Source: Alphaproteobacteria bacterium
GTDB lineage: Bacteria; Myxococcota_A; UBA796; GCA-2862545
Assembly: GCA_020632925.1 (NCBI GenBank)
Contig: JACKER010000025.1
Coordinates: 50,178-114,177 of the forward strand
Direction: 5' to 3'
Length of the DNA stretch: 64,000 bases
Below the pieces are notes generated by a model that worked only from the letters and a program-made list of their open reading frames with translations, made no database searches and was not told where the DNA came from. Within the stretch, counting starts at the first letter, position 1. The number at the start of each line of letters is the position of its first letter. Below, piece after piece: positions 1 through 9,059 of the stretch. Position numbers and translations under genes: made by a program.

Positions 1-190
1 GGGCTGCTCCTGGACGAGCCACGTGACGCTCGGCAAGCGCGGGAACATGCCCTGGTGCTACCACCGGGCCGCGACGCTCAAGAAGCAGGGCCTGCGCGAG
101 CGCCTCGAGCCCGCCGAGAAGCCCGAGGGCATCCCCTACGACTACGGCCGGCTGCGGCTCGTCGTCGAGCCCTGGCAGGACGACACGTGA
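1..190 (+). CDS. C-terminal end of an unidentified protein (cut by window edge)
   Basis: Reading from base 2 gives an open frame of 62 codons that stops at the TGA at 188-190. The visible end contains two cysteines (GCSW near the edge and MPWCYHR), a basic stretch and the tail VVEPWQDDT. The stop overlaps the GTG start of the next gene by 4 bases, so the two are probably co-transcribed and translationally coupled. I do not recognise the family from this fragment. The upstream part lies outside the window. Confidence 0.5.
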   Translation, partial: GCSWTSHVTLGKRGNMPWCYHRAATLKKQGLRERLEPAEKPEGIPYDYGRLRLVVEPWQDDT

Positions 191-861
191 GCCTGGTCAC
201 GGACCTCCGGGCGGCGCTCGAGCCGTTCGGGGACGCCGATCGCTCCGAGAAGATGCGGGCGTACCTGAAGACCGAGATGCCCATGCTCGGGGTGTCCCGG
301 CCCGACCAGAAGCGCGTGTTCCGGGAGACCTTCGCGCGCCACGTCCCCGCGGACCGGGCGGCCTGGGAGTCGTCCGCGTTGGCGCTGCAGGCCGAGCCCG
401 AGCGCGAGTTCCGGTACGCGGCCATCGCGTGGACCCAGGGACTTCGCAAGAAGCACCTCGTGCCCGCGTCGGTGCCGCTGCTCGAGCGGCTCATCGTCGA
501 GGGCGCGTGGTGGGACCTCGTCGACGACCTCGCGGTGCACAGCGTCGGTCCCATCGTCGCGCGCCACCGGGCCGAGCTGGACCCCATCCTCGACGCCTGG
601 ATCGAGCACGAGGACCTCTGGCTGCGCCGCACCGCGATCCTGGCGCAGATCGCGCTGAAGCCCGATCAGGTCGACGAGCAGCAGCTGTTCCGCTACTGCC
701 GCGCGCAAGCCGCCGACAAGACCTTCTGGATCCGCAAGGCCATCGGGTGGGCGCTCCGCGACCATGCCCGCGACCGCCCCGACCCCGTCCGCGCCTTCCT
801 CGCGGCCCACGGCGAGGAGCTCTCGGGCCTCTCCCGCCGCGAGGCGAGCAAGCACCTCTGA
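187..861 (+). CDS. AlkD-like DNA alkylation repair protein (HEAT-like repeats)
   Basis: The 224-residue protein resembles the AlkC/AlkD-type DNA glycosylases, which remove N3- and N7-alkylated purines using a scaffold of HEAT-like helical repeats. Visible family features are the W108-W109-D110 motif followed by acidic D113/D114 and the late FWIRKAIGWALR helix; in AlkD the matching Trp and Asp residues line the DNA-binding cleft. The length is normal for the family. I chose the GTG at 187 because it overlaps the preceding stop by 4 bases and gives a standard AlkD N-terminus; an in-frame ATG at 55 would add 44 residues of Arg/Ala-rich sequence that reads like the shadow of the upstream gene. 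Assignment is by motif recognition; substrate is inferred. Confidence 0.85.
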   Translation: MSLVTDLRAALEPFGDADRSEKMRAYLKTEMPMLGVSRPDQKRVFRETFARHVPADRAAWESSALALQAEPEREFRYAAIAWTQGLRKKHLVPASVPLLERLIVEGAWWDLVDDLAVHSVGPIVARHRAELDPILDAWIEHEDLWLRRTAILAQIALKPDQVDEQQLFRYCRAQAADKTFWIRKAIGWALRDHARDRPDPVRAFLAAHGEELSGLSRREASKHL

Positions 862-872
862 GGGTCACCCTC
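860..872. terminator. Short inverted repeat between convergent stops
   Basis: GAGGGT and ACCCTC form a perfect 6-bp inverted repeat around a single central base, covering the stop codons of both the AlkD-like gene and the facing LysR gene. There is no T run, and a real hairpin would lose central pairs to make a loop, so this is only a weak candidate for a shared bidirectional terminator. Confidence 0.2.
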
Positions 873-1740
873 GAGCCGCCTCCGCGACGACGGCGTCCAC
901 CGCCTCGAGCACGGCCGCCACCCGGGGGACGTGACGCAGCGCGCGGTGGACCACGACGTACACGTCCATGCCGGCGGCGACCGGCAGGGGCACGTCGACG
1001 GGAACGAGCCCCAGGTGGGCCGCCTCGTCGTGGCCGAACAGCGAGACCCCGACGCCGGCGACCACCGCCGCCCGCAAGACCAGGTAGTCGTTGGTCCGCA
1101 GGACGGGCTCGGGAAACAAGCGGTCGAGGAAGCGGGCGAGCGGGATGTCCGCCAACTCCGTGGACCAGCCGACCACCGGGAGCGTCGCGGGGTCGGGGTG
1201 CGCGGGCAGTGTCGCCACCAGCGCCGGCGCGCCGTAGATCCCTCCCGTCACCGTCAGCACCTTGCGGGCCAGCAGGTCGCCGCGGAGCGTCGGCATCGCG
1301 CGGACCGCGAGATCGGCCTCCCGGCGGTCGAGGTCGCGGGCGCGGATGTCGGCGAGGACCTCCAGCGTGACCCGGGGGTGGCTCTCCCGCAGACGCAACG
1401 CCACCCGCGGCAGCCAGTCGGCGCACATCCCCGGCGGCGCCGCCACCCGGACCACCCCGGAGGCCTCGGCCTCGAGCCCGTCGGCGGCGAGATCCGCGCC
1501 CAGCGTGGCGCTCGCCATCGCTTCGAGGTGGGGCAGCAGGGCGCGCAGCGCAGGGGTGGGGACGAGGCCCGTGCGGTGGCGGTCGAAGAGCCGGTGCCCC
1601 AGCCGCTCCTCGGCGCGCGCGATGCGGCGCGAGAGCGTGGCCTGCCCGAGGCCGAGCGCGGCCGCCGCAGCCGTGAAGCTGCCGTGCGCGTGCGCGGCGT
1701 GGACCAGCCGCCAGTCGTCCCAATTCGATGGAGCATCCAT
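865..1740 (-). CDS. LysR-family transcriptional regulator
   Basis: The 291-residue protein has the LysR arrangement: an N-terminal winged helix-turn-helix (about residues 5-65, including SFTAAAAALGLGQATLSRRI) and a substrate-binding-like effector domain that starts near GVVRVAAPPG. It is divergent from the metallo-hydrolase gene at 1820, with an 79-bp gap full of ATCCA boxes, the classic layout in which a LysR protein controls its neighbour and itself. I prefer the ATG at 1740; an upstream ATG at 1764 would add eight residues but would put the start inside the repeated boxes. The effector is unknown. The 3' end faces the AlkD-like gene with a 3-bp gap. Confidence 0.9.
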   Translation of the reverse strand: MDAPSNWDDWRLVHAAHAHGSFTAAAAALGLGQATLSRRIARAEERLGHRLFDRHRTGLVPTPALRALLPHLEAMASATLGADLAADGLEAEASGVVRVAAPPGMCADWLPRVALRLRESHPRVTLEVLADIRARDLDRREADLAVRAMPTLRGDLLARKVLTVTGGIYGAPALVATLPAHPDPATLPVVGWSTELADIPLARFLDRLFPEPVLRTNDYLVLRAAVVAGVGVSLFGHDEAAHLGLVPVDVPLPVAAGMDVYVVVHRALRHVPRVAAVLEAVDAVVAEAARG

Positions 1741-1780
1741 TTTTGGATGGATAACACCCTCCATTGGACGAGGTCATCCA
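1735..1780. promoter_or_regulatory. Candidate LysR operator with three ATCCA/TCCA boxes
   Basis: Three boxes are visible: ATCCA-N4-TGGAT at 1735-1748, TCCA-T-TGGA at 1760-1768, and a half-site ATCCA at 1776-1780. The centres of the first two are about 22 bp apart, two turns of the helix, as expected for a LysR tetramer bound to one DNA face. The first box overlaps the start codon of the LysR gene, which would fit autorepression. Binding is inferred from symmetry and position. Confidence 0.5.
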
Positions 1781-1819
1781 TTCGAGGGTGGGTGACAGTT
1801 CCCACGTCGGAGGTCCCTG

Positions 1820-2671
1820 ATGTGGTTCGCGCTGCTCGTCGCCTGCTCCCATTCCGTCACCACCCGCCTCGCGCCGGTCCACGCCTCGTCCGAGGTGGAC
1901 CTCGACGCGCCGGGTCCGCTGCGGCACACGGCGTTCGTCTCGGCGCGCTGGTCGGTGCCCGCCAAGGGGCTCATCGACCTGGACGATCCGCGCGCGGCCG
2001 AGGTCCCCGACGAGCGCCGCGACATCGTGCTGCCCGTCCACGTCCTCGAGCACCCCACCGCTGGCACCTTCGTGATCGACACCGGCGTGCCCCGGGATGG
2101 CCTCCCCGTCCGTGGGCTGCTGGCGATGTTCACGAAGGAGATCGAGACGGAGGAGCCGCTGGGCGACATCATCGAGGGTCGGAGTCCCTTGTCGGCGGTG
2201 CTGCTGACCCACTCCCACCTCGACCACGTGCTCGGCCTGCCCGACGTGCCGTCCGGCGTCCCGGTGATGCTCGGCCCGGGCGACGAGGCGCCCCGGGACT
2301 TCATGTCCCGCATGAGCCAGGGCACGTTCGCCCGCGCGCTCGGCGACCACCCCCTGATGCTGTGGAGCTACGACACCGCCCCGCCGCTCGAGACCGTGCC
2401 GCACGCGGTGGACGTGATCGGTGACGGCTCGCTCTGGGCGCTGTCGGTCCCGGGCCACACCCCAGGGAGCACGGCCTACCTGGCCCGCACCGAAGACGGT
2501 CCGGTGCTGTTCACGGGCGACTGCTCGCACACGCGCTGGGGCTGGGACCACGGGGTGGCGCCGGGGACGTACACCGAGGACCACGAGCGGAACGTGGAGA
2601 GCCTGGGATGGCTCGAGGAGCTCGCCCGCCACCACGCGTCGATGCAGGTGTTCGTCGGCCACGAGCTGTGA
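1820..2671 (+). CDS. Metallo-beta-lactamase-fold hydrolase, probable lipoprotein (lactonase-like)
   Basis: A 283-residue MBL-fold protein with the zinc signature H131-S-H133-L-D135-H136, followed by VPGHTPGS, FTGDCSH and a C-terminal FVGHEL that supply the remaining metal ligands. The order and spacing resemble N-acyl-homoserine-lactone lactonases (AiiA-like) and related lactone hydrolases, but the substrate cannot be read from sequence. The N-terminus (MWFALLVACS) looks like a very short lipoprotein signal with Cys9, so export is likely but not certain. It is preceded by a GGAGG-type ribosome site (CGGAGGTCC) and diverges from a LysR gene that probably regulates it. Confidence 0.85.
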   Translation: MWFALLVACSHSVTTRLAPVHASSEVDLDAPGPLRHTAFVSARWSVPAKGLIDLDDPRAAEVPDERRDIVLPVHVLEHPTAGTFVIDTGVPRDGLPVRGLLAMFTKEIETEEPLGDIIEGRSPLSAVLLTHSHLDHVLGLPDVPSGVPVMLGPGDEAPRDFMSRMSQGTFARALGDHPLMLWSYDTAPPLETVPHAVDVIGDGSLWALSVPGHTPGSTAYLARTEDGPVLFTGDCSHTRWGWDHGVAPGTYTEDHERNVESLGWLEELARHHASMQVFVGHEL

Positions 2672-2714
2672 CCCGCTGGCGACCGTGACCGGGGGTGGAT
2701 AGCCCCATGGCCGG

Positions 2715-2720
2715 TAGGGT
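2715..2720 (+). promoter_or_regulatory. TAGGGT -10-like element, near-leaderless start
   Basis: TAGGGT lies 9 bases before the ATG of the clostripain-like gene at 2730. That puts the predicted transcription start about 2 bases before the start codon, and there is no convincing Shine-Dalgarno. It belongs to the TANNNT series seen upstream of several starts in this window. Confidence 0.4.
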
Positions 2721-2729
2721 GGGGGTTCC

Positions 2730-3836
2730 ATGTGGCTTCTCGCGATGCTCGTCACCGCCGCCCGCGCCGACACCTGGACGGTGGCGGTGTGGATGGACGG
2801 GGACAACGACCTCGAGCGGTACGTGGTGTCCGACCTCGACGAGCTCGAGCGCGCCGTCGGCCCGGACGTACGGATCCTCGTCCAGGCCGATCGGATCGAG
2901 GGCCACGATCCGCGCGACGGCGACTGGACGGGGACCCGGCGGTACGAGATCGTCGCCGACCGGAGCCGTCGGGTCGTGAGCCCGGTGCTCGAGGATCTCG
3001 GCGAGGTCGACATGGGCTCCGAGGCGGAGCTCGCCGACTTCCTGCTGTGGGCGGACGCGACCGCGCCCGCGGACCACGTCGTCGTCGTGCTCTGGAACCA
3101 CGGCGGCGGCTTCTGGATCGCGTCGGACGAGACGGACCACGACCGCATGTCCCTCGACGGCGAGCTGCAGGCCGGACTCCAGCCGCTGGTCGACGCGCGC
3201 GGTGCGCCGATCGACGTGGTGGCGTTCGACGCGTGCAACATGGGCGAGTGGGAGGTCGCGCACGCGCTCCGCGGGCTCGCGGACGTCGTGACCGCCAGCG
3301 AGGCGACGGTGGGCGGACACGGGCTCGAGTACGACGAGGTGTTCCCGTTCCTCCCCGTCGACGCGGACGCGGCCTGGGTCGGCGAGGCGCTGGCGCACAG
3401 CGCGCACGACGCCGGCGAGCTCACGTGGTCGACGGTGGACCTGCGCACCGTGGACGCGCTGAGCGACGCGGTCGACGCGCTCGCCGACGCCTACCTGGCG
3501 CGCGCGGACGGCCTCGCGGAGTTCGCGGACGCCCGCCACCAGGCGCGCGGGGTCGCCCTGCGCTGGCCGGAGTTCTGGCTCGACCTCGGGTCCCTCGCCG
3601 ACGAGGCGGCGACGAGCGCGGACCTCGCGACGGCCGACGCGGCGCGCGCCGTTCGCACGGCCCTCGCGGACACGCTGATCGCGAACGACACGCAGCCGAT
3701 CACGCGCTTCGCGTCGGGGCTCACGATCTACACCGACACGAGCGAAGCCGCGTGGGTGGAGGCGTACGCGTCGGGCCCCTGGGACGCCAACGACTGGCCG
3801 ACGCTGCTCCGCGCCGTTCGCGCCGCGGGGCTCTGA
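2730..3836 (+). CDS. Clostripain-family (C11) cysteine peptidase, exported
   Basis: The 368-residue protein carries the C11 catalytic pair: His124 in WNHGGGFW and Cys169 in FDACNMGE, with the usual spacing of about 45 residues, followed by the conserved ASEATVGGHGLEYD stretch. Clostripain-like enzymes cut after Arg or Lys and usually act outside the cell. A short signal peptide (MWLLAMLVTAARA) ends near residue 13, consistent with secretion. It is followed after 24 bases by the beta-helix protein gene, which has its own promoter-like TACGCT. No propeptide or internal self-cleavage site was identified. The start at 2730 gives the signal peptide immediately. Confidence 0.88.
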   Translation: MWLLAMLVTAARADTWTVAVWMDGDNDLERYVVSDLDELERAVGPDVRILVQADRIEGHDPRDGDWTGTRRYEIVADRSRRVVSPVLEDLGEVDMGSEAELADFLLWADATAPADHVVVVLWNHGGGFWIASDETDHDRMSLDGELQAGLQPLVDARGAPIDVVAFDACNMGEWEVAHALRGLADVVTASEATVGGHGLEYDEVFPFLPVDADAAWVGEALAHSAHDAGELTWSTVDLRTVDALSDAVDALADAYLARADGLAEFADARHQARGVALRWPEFWLDLGSLADEAATSADLATADAARAVRTALADTLIANDTQPITRFASGLTIYTDTSEAAWVEAYASGPWDANDWPTLLRAVRAAGL

Positions 3837-3842
3837 TACGCT
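3837..3842 (+). promoter_or_regulatory. TACGCT -10-like element with AGGAGG ribosome site
   Basis: TACGCT overlaps the TGA of the clostripain-like gene and lies 18 bases before the GTG at 3861; a full AGGAGG ribosome-binding site sits at 3851-3856. No recognisable -35 hexamer was seen. This leadered example has the same hexamer as the leaderless starts. Confidence 0.35.
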
Positions 3843-3860
3843 GCGGAGCCAGGAGGCACC

Positions 3861-5175
<1,315 letters not shown>

Positions 5176-5186
<11 letters not shown>

Positions 5187-5961
5187 CGGGTGCTCTCGGC
5201 GGCCAGGGGATCCAGCGCGAGGTCGTCTGCTGGTAGGTCGCGTAGGTCGGGTACTTCGAGCGCGTGATCCACTCGGTGAACCGGGTGGAGCCGTCGAAGA
5301 GCAGCGTCAGCAGCACGGCTCCGCCCACCGTCCAATGCGCCCAGGGGAGCCCGGCCGCGAGCGGGAAGAGCGTGAGCACCCACCACTGCGCCTGCTCGCA
5401 CAGGAAGTTCGGGTGGCGTGACCAGCGGAAGAAACCGGTGGTGAGGAAGGGCTCGGTCGGACGGCCCTCCGCCTGCGCGGCGCGCTTGTGCTGGTGGAAC
5501 ACCCACTGCTGCTGGTCGGCGAGGGTCTCCCCCGCCAGGAAGAGCAGGAACAGCAGCGCGAAGAGCGCGTCGAGCGGACCCAGCGGAGCCGTACTCTCCC
5601 GCAGCCGCCACGCAGGCAGCGTGAACCCCAGGATCAGCGCGTGCTGGTAGCCGGCGATGAAGGCGACGTTGAAGAGCGGCCAGGCCCAGCCCGGCAACAG
5701 GTCCTTCAGCACGGCCCAGCGGTAGTCCTCGCCGCCGGGCGCGTAGCCGCCCTTGCGCCAGAAGTTGAACGTCAACCGCGCACCCCAGGCGGTGATCAGC
5801 GCCGCCACGAGCACCGGGCGCGGCGCGAACCCCGTCCCTGCCGCGAAGATCCAGCCGTAGATCGGCGGCATCACCGACCACACGCGGTCCGTCCACGAGT
5901 ACTCGCGGGTCAGGACGCTGGCGGCCCAACACGCACCGGCGGCGACGGCCGCGGCGACCAC
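5176..5961 (-). CDS. DUF1295 integral membrane protein (steroid 5-alpha-reductase-like fold)
   Basis: About 261 residues with roughly six membrane segments and the family motifs YSWTDRVWSV, LTFNFWRKGGY and the C-terminal FFRWSRHPNFLCEQAQWW, which is the conserved R-H-P-N signature of DUF1295 and related isoprenylcysteine methyltransferase/steroid reductase folds. Members are thought to reduce or modify lipid substrates using NADPH, but most are uncharacterised. The start is uncertain: the frame stays open far upstream into the next gene, and I use the GTG at 5961 because it leaves one complete N-terminal membrane helix. A CTG at 5973 is possible. It follows the small lipoprotein gene by about 30 bases. 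Confidence 0.85.
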
Positions 5962-5990
5962 CGCGAGCTGCAGCGTGGGATCGAGCCCGC

Positions 5991-6368
5991 TCAGAGCGAG
6001 CTGTCCGAGGTCGAGGTGAAGGGGTCCGCGGGGCAGGTCGTGCCCGGCTCCACCCACAGCGTGACGATGTCGACGTTGCCGGTGCTGCCCGCGTCGGGCG
6101 AGCAGTCCACCGTGAAGCCGTTCTCCTCGCAGAAGGGCGCGGCCCCGTTCTCGTAGTCGTCGACGTTGCCGAACGTGCCCCCGTGCTGGTTGCAGAAGCC
6201 CTTGGAGACCTCCATGCCTCCGCAGATGGTCGTGCCCACGGCGTTCGGGTTGTACCAGACGGAGTCGGTGACGCCCTCGTCCTGGTCGTCGGCCGAGACC
6301 TCGCCGATGCAGTAGCCCGTCTGTCCACCGCACCCGACCAGCACCACCGCCCACGACCACGCGCGCAT
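5991..6368 (-). CDS. Small Cys-rich lipoprotein of unknown function
   Basis: 125 residues beginning MRAWSWAVVLVGCGGQ, a lipoprotein signal with the lipid-attachment Cys13 in LVGC. The mature part is acidic and contains about six further cysteines (GYCIGEV, TTICGGM, GFCNQH, PFCEEN, VDCSPD, TTCPAD), likely forming disulfides outside the cell. It has no recognisable domain. The gene precedes the DUF1295 membrane protein gene on the same strand and may share a transcript. An ATG preceded by GGAGG supports the start. Confidence 0.75.
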   Translation of the reverse strand: MRAWSWAVVLVGCGGQTGYCIGEVSADDQDEGVTDSVWYNPNAVGTTICGGMEVSKGFCNQHGGTFGNVDDYENGAAPFCEENGFTVDCSPDAGSTGNVDIVTLWVEPGTTCPADPFTSTSDSSL

Positions 6369-6411
6369 CGAACCTCCGACGGGCGGACTATCGTTGCGCG
6401 CGGGCCGGTGG

Positions 6412-7116
6412 CTACTGCGGGGGCTGCGTCAGGTCGTAGAAGGTGTTGCCGTTCAGCGTGTAGGTACCGAAGTTCGCGATCGGTCCGGAGACGGGGGCGG
6501 CGTAGCCGTTGTCCGTCGCTACCACCGTGACGCTGTTGGCGGTGTACAGCAGACCCGGCAGGCGAGGGTACGTGAAGTCGAGCGGCACGAGCCCCGAGCA
6601 CGACACGGCTGGGCTGAGGGTGATCTGGCCCAGGAGGTTGAGCCGCGCGAACTGCACGGTGGCGCCAGTCCCGCAGTCCACCTCCAGCTCCCCGCCCCAC
6701 GGACCCACCTCGCGCTCCTGGCCCGCCACGCACCAGGTGCCGTAGGGCTCGCTCGTCGAGTAGCGGTGGTAGACGTGGTAGTAGGGGTTGGTCGCCGATC
6801 CCTGCTGGCAGACGATGCGGGATTCGCCCGGATCGAGGAGCAGCTCGTCGCTGTGCGGCGCCAGGCAGGTGTGATCGGTGGACGTGCTGCCGCCGAAGAT
6901 CGGCTCCACACCGGTGAGGGGGGAGGTGTCGACGCAGCTCGACCAGATGTCGATGGGCTGGCAGTCCGCGTCGTAGGCCACCGACCACGGGAAGTCGTTG
7001 CTGTGGCCGGCGTGCCCCGGACCGGCGTTGGTGACGAGCTGCACGTTGCCGTTGCCGTTGGCATGGCAGACGTCGGCGGCCAGGGCGTCGGGAGCGAGGG
7101 CGAGAAGGACGAACAT
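6412..7116 (-). CDS. Secreted protein of unknown function
   Basis: A 234-residue protein with signal peptide MFVLLALAPDALA followed by a Cys-containing mature part (DVCHANG, DADCQP, SSCVDT, HTCLAPHS, RIVCQQG, TWCVAG, VDCGTG, VSCSG), suggesting a disulfide-stabilised beta-rich exoprotein. The segment RIVCQQGSATNPYYHVYHRY is notable but I recognise no family. The ATG at 7116 is preceded by AAGGAGGT, a strong ribosome site; the longer frame to 7170 lacks one. A TACGTT promoter-like hexamer lies 25 bases upstream. Confidence 0.72.
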   Translation of the reverse strand: MFVLLALAPDALAADVCHANGNGNVQLVTNAGPGHAGHSNDFPWSVAYDADCQPIDIWSSCVDTSPLTGVEPIFGGSTSTDHTCLAPHSDELLLDPGESRIVCQQGSATNPYYHVYHRYSTSEPYGTWCVAGQEREVGPWGGELEVDCGTGATVQFARLNLLGQITLSPAVSCSGLVPLDFTYPRLPGLLYTANSVTVVATDNGYAAPVSGPIANFGTYTLNGNTFYDLTQPPQ

Positions 7117-7141
7117 CGGGGACCTCCTTGGGTGTGTCCCG

Positions 7142-7147
7142 AACGTA
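7142..7147 (-). promoter_or_regulatory. TACGTT -10-like element for the secreted protein gene
   Basis: On the minus strand TACGTT lies 25 bases upstream of the ATG at 7116, with AAGGAGGT in between. This fits a normal leadered promoter. No clear -35 element was found. Confidence 0.3.
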
Positions 7148-7280
7148 GGTCCGCTCTCCGCCGCCCACACCCTGCGCCGGTCCTACACGGATCCGCCCCA
7201 CAGGCGGGATCGCGGTCATCGGGCGGGACGTTCGCGCGAGACGGTTGTCACGCCCGCCCCGCTCGTGCGTTGCTCCGGGC

Positions 7281-7823
7281 GTGGACCCCCTCCTGCACGC
7301 CGACCACCCCCTGCTCCGCGGCGACCCGCGCGCCTTCGACGAGGCCTTCGCCGCGTTCCGCGAGCCGGTGTGGCGCTTCCTGTTGCGCCTCTCGGGGCGC
7401 ACCGAGGTGGCGGACGAGCTGCTCCAGGAGACGTTCCTGCGCCTCGCCTCGCACGCTCGCCGGCTACGTCCGGACACGAACCTGCGGGCCTGGCTGTTCA
7501 CGGTCGCGCGCAACCTGTGGCGCAGCCACCGACGATGGGCCTGGCTCGACGGTGTGCGCCTGGCCGAGCTCGCCGCCCAGGCGGTCCGGGGCTCGACGCC
7601 CACCCCGCTCGAGCTCGCGGCGGCCACCGACACCGCGCGCCGCGTGGAGCAGGCGCTCGCCGAAATGCCCGACAAGCTCAGGGAGGTCGCGTTGCTGGTC
7701 CTGATCGAGCACCTGGAGCCGAGCGAGGCGGCGACGGTGCTGTCGCTGAGCCCCGAGGCGGTCCGCCAGCGCCTGGCGCGCGCCCGCCGCATCCTGTCCG
7801 ACGCCGTGGGAGGTGAGCCGTGA
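7281..7823 (+). CDS. ECF-type RNA polymerase sigma factor
   Basis: About 180 residues with sigma region 2 (FREPVWRFLLRLSG, ADELLQETFLRLASH, NLRAWLFTVARNLW) and region 4 (EMPDKLREVALLVLIEHL, SPEAVRQRLARARRIL), joined by a short linker, as in group 4 sigma factors that direct polymerase to stress or envelope promoters. The GTG at 7281 gives VDPLLHADHPLL; a GTG at 7245 would add twelve Arg/Pro-rich residues and cannot be excluded. The stop overlaps the next GTG by 4 bases, so it is coupled with a small membrane protein that may act as its anti-sigma partner. Confidence 0.9.
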   Translation: MDPLLHADHPLLRGDPRAFDEAFAAFREPVWRFLLRLSGRTEVADELLQETFLRLASHARRLRPDTNLRAWLFTVARNLWRSHRRWAWLDGVRLAELAAQAVRGSTPTPLELAAATDTARRVEQALAEMPDKLREVALLVLIEHLEPSEAATVLSLSPEAVRQRLARARRILSDAVGGEP

Positions 7824-8014
7824 ACCCCTGGGATCCACACCTGGTGCAGCTCCCCCCGGATCCGGAGCGCCTCGAGCGGGTCCGTCGCCGCGCCCACCGC
7901 CGCCTGGAGGGGACCGAGCGCCGCGTGAACCCCGTGGAGCTCGGTCTCGTCGTCGCGTTCTCGGTCGCGATGCTCGCCTGGGGCGTGCTCGCGGTGGTGC
8001 CCACCACCGGCTGA
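7820..8014 (+). CDS. Small single-pass membrane protein, possible anti-sigma partner
   Basis: 64 residues: a basic, charged N-terminal half (DPERLERVRRRAHRRLEG) and one C-terminal membrane helix (VELGLVVAFSVAMLAWGVLAV). It overlaps the ECF sigma gene by 4 bases, the usual position of an anti-sigma factor, and its cytoplasmic-then-membrane layout fits. It lacks the HxxxCxxC zinc motif of ZAS anti-sigma factors and is much shorter than they are, so the role is inferred from position only. Confidence 0.65.
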   Translation: MNPWDPHLVQLPPDPERLERVRRRAHRRLEGTERRVNPVELGLVVAFSVAMLAWGVLAVVPTTG

Positions 8015-8021
8015 ACCGGTG

Positions 8022-8027
8022 TACGGT
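8022..8027 (+). promoter_or_regulatory. TACGGT -10-like element, leaderless start
   Basis: TACGGT is followed by exactly six bases and then the GTG at 8034. Transcription would begin at or next to the start codon. This supports choosing GTG 8034 over the in-frame GTG at 8019, which precedes the hexamer. Confidence 0.45.
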
Positions 8028-8033
8028 GCGCGC

Positions 8034-9056
8034 GTGCGTTCCCTGTCGTCCCTGCTGGTGCTCGCGGCCGTCGCCTGCCGCGTCGAGGTCGGTGCCCCGT
8101 CGGGCCCCGTCGCCGCGGACTGCCCGGGCAGCGAGCCCGAGGGCGAGGTCTGGGTCTACACCTCGATGTACCCGCACGTGGTCGAGCGCTTCGAGGCCCT
8201 GGTCCGCCAGCGCTACCCGAAGCTCGAGCCCTCGTTCTTCCAGGCCGGCTCGGAGAAGGTCGCCCAGCGCGTCGAGGCCGAGTGGGCGGCGGGTTCCTCC
8301 CCGGCGTGCGTGCTGCTGACCTCGGACCCGTTCTGGTACGCGAAGCTCGACGCCGAGGGGCGGCTGCAGCCCTACCTCCCGCCCACCGCCCTGCGCATCG
8401 ACCGATCGCTCGTCGACCCCGACGGCGCCTGGCTCGCTGCCCGGTTGTCGCTGATGGTGCTCGCGGCCAACGGCGATCGGGTCCCCGAGTCCGAGCGGCC
8501 GACCGCCTTCGCGGATCTGACCGGCTCCGCGTTCCGCGACCGGTTCACGATGGGCGACCCGCTCGCGTCCGGCACGAACTTCACGCTGCTGTCGTTCTGG
8601 GCCGAGCAGCCTGGCTGGGACTGGGTCGACGCGCTGCAGGCCAACGGGCTGGTGGCGGCGGGCGGCGGATCGGCGGTGCTCCAGCGGCTGGACTCGGGCG
8701 AGCGTCCCGTGGGCGCGATCCTGCTGGAGAACCTGCTCGCAGCGCCGCACACCTCCGCGGTGCCGATCTTCCCCACCGACGGCGCGGTCGTGATCCCCGG
8801 TCCGGTCGCGATCACCGCGGGCTGCCCCAACCCTGCGGGTGCGCGGGCGGTGGTGGACCTGTTGATGTCCGAGGAGGGACAGGCCGTCGTCGTGGAGGGG
8901 GACATGTACGCGGCGCTGCCCGACGTCCCGCCACCCGACGGTGCGCCTCCGCTGTCCGATCTGGCGCTGCGACCCTGGGCGCCGGGCTTCGTGGAGCGTG
9001 TGTCCACGGGGGCGGCCGCGATCAAGGACCGGTGGGCGGCGCTGGTCTCCCGCTGA
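8034..9056 (+). CDS. Iron(III)/thiamine-type ABC transporter substrate-binding lipoprotein
   Basis: 340 residues with a lipoprotein signal (LLVLAAVAC) and a class II periplasmic binding fold like the FbpA/AfuA group: VWVYTSMYPHVVERFEAL at the start of the mature domain, LTSDPFWYAKLDAEG, FADLTGSAFRDRFTMGDP, and a C-terminal helix. Such proteins capture ferric iron or small anions outside the inner membrane. No permease or ATPase gene is adjacent, so it is either an orphan receptor or uses a distant transporter. The iron-binding tyrosine pairs of FbpA are not clearly conserved, so the ligand is open. The N-terminus from GTG 8034 (RSLSSLLVL) gives a proper basic signal. Confidence 0.82.
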   Translation: MRSLSSLLVLAAVACRVEVGAPSGPVAADCPGSEPEGEVWVYTSMYPHVVERFEALVRQRYPKLEPSFFQAGSEKVAQRVEAEWAAGSSPACVLLTSDPFWYAKLDAEGRLQPYLPPTALRIDRSLVDPDGAWLAARLSLMVLAANGDRVPESERPTAFADLTGSAFRDRFTMGDPLASGTNFTLLSFWAEQPGWDWVDALQANGLVAAGGGSAVLQRLDSGERPVGAILLENLLAAPHTSAVPIFPTDGAVVIPGPVAITAGCPNPAGARAVVDLLMSEEGQAVVVEGDMYAALPDVPPPDGAPPLSDLALRPWAPGFVERVSTGAAAIKDRWAALVSR

Positions 9057-9059
9057 AGG

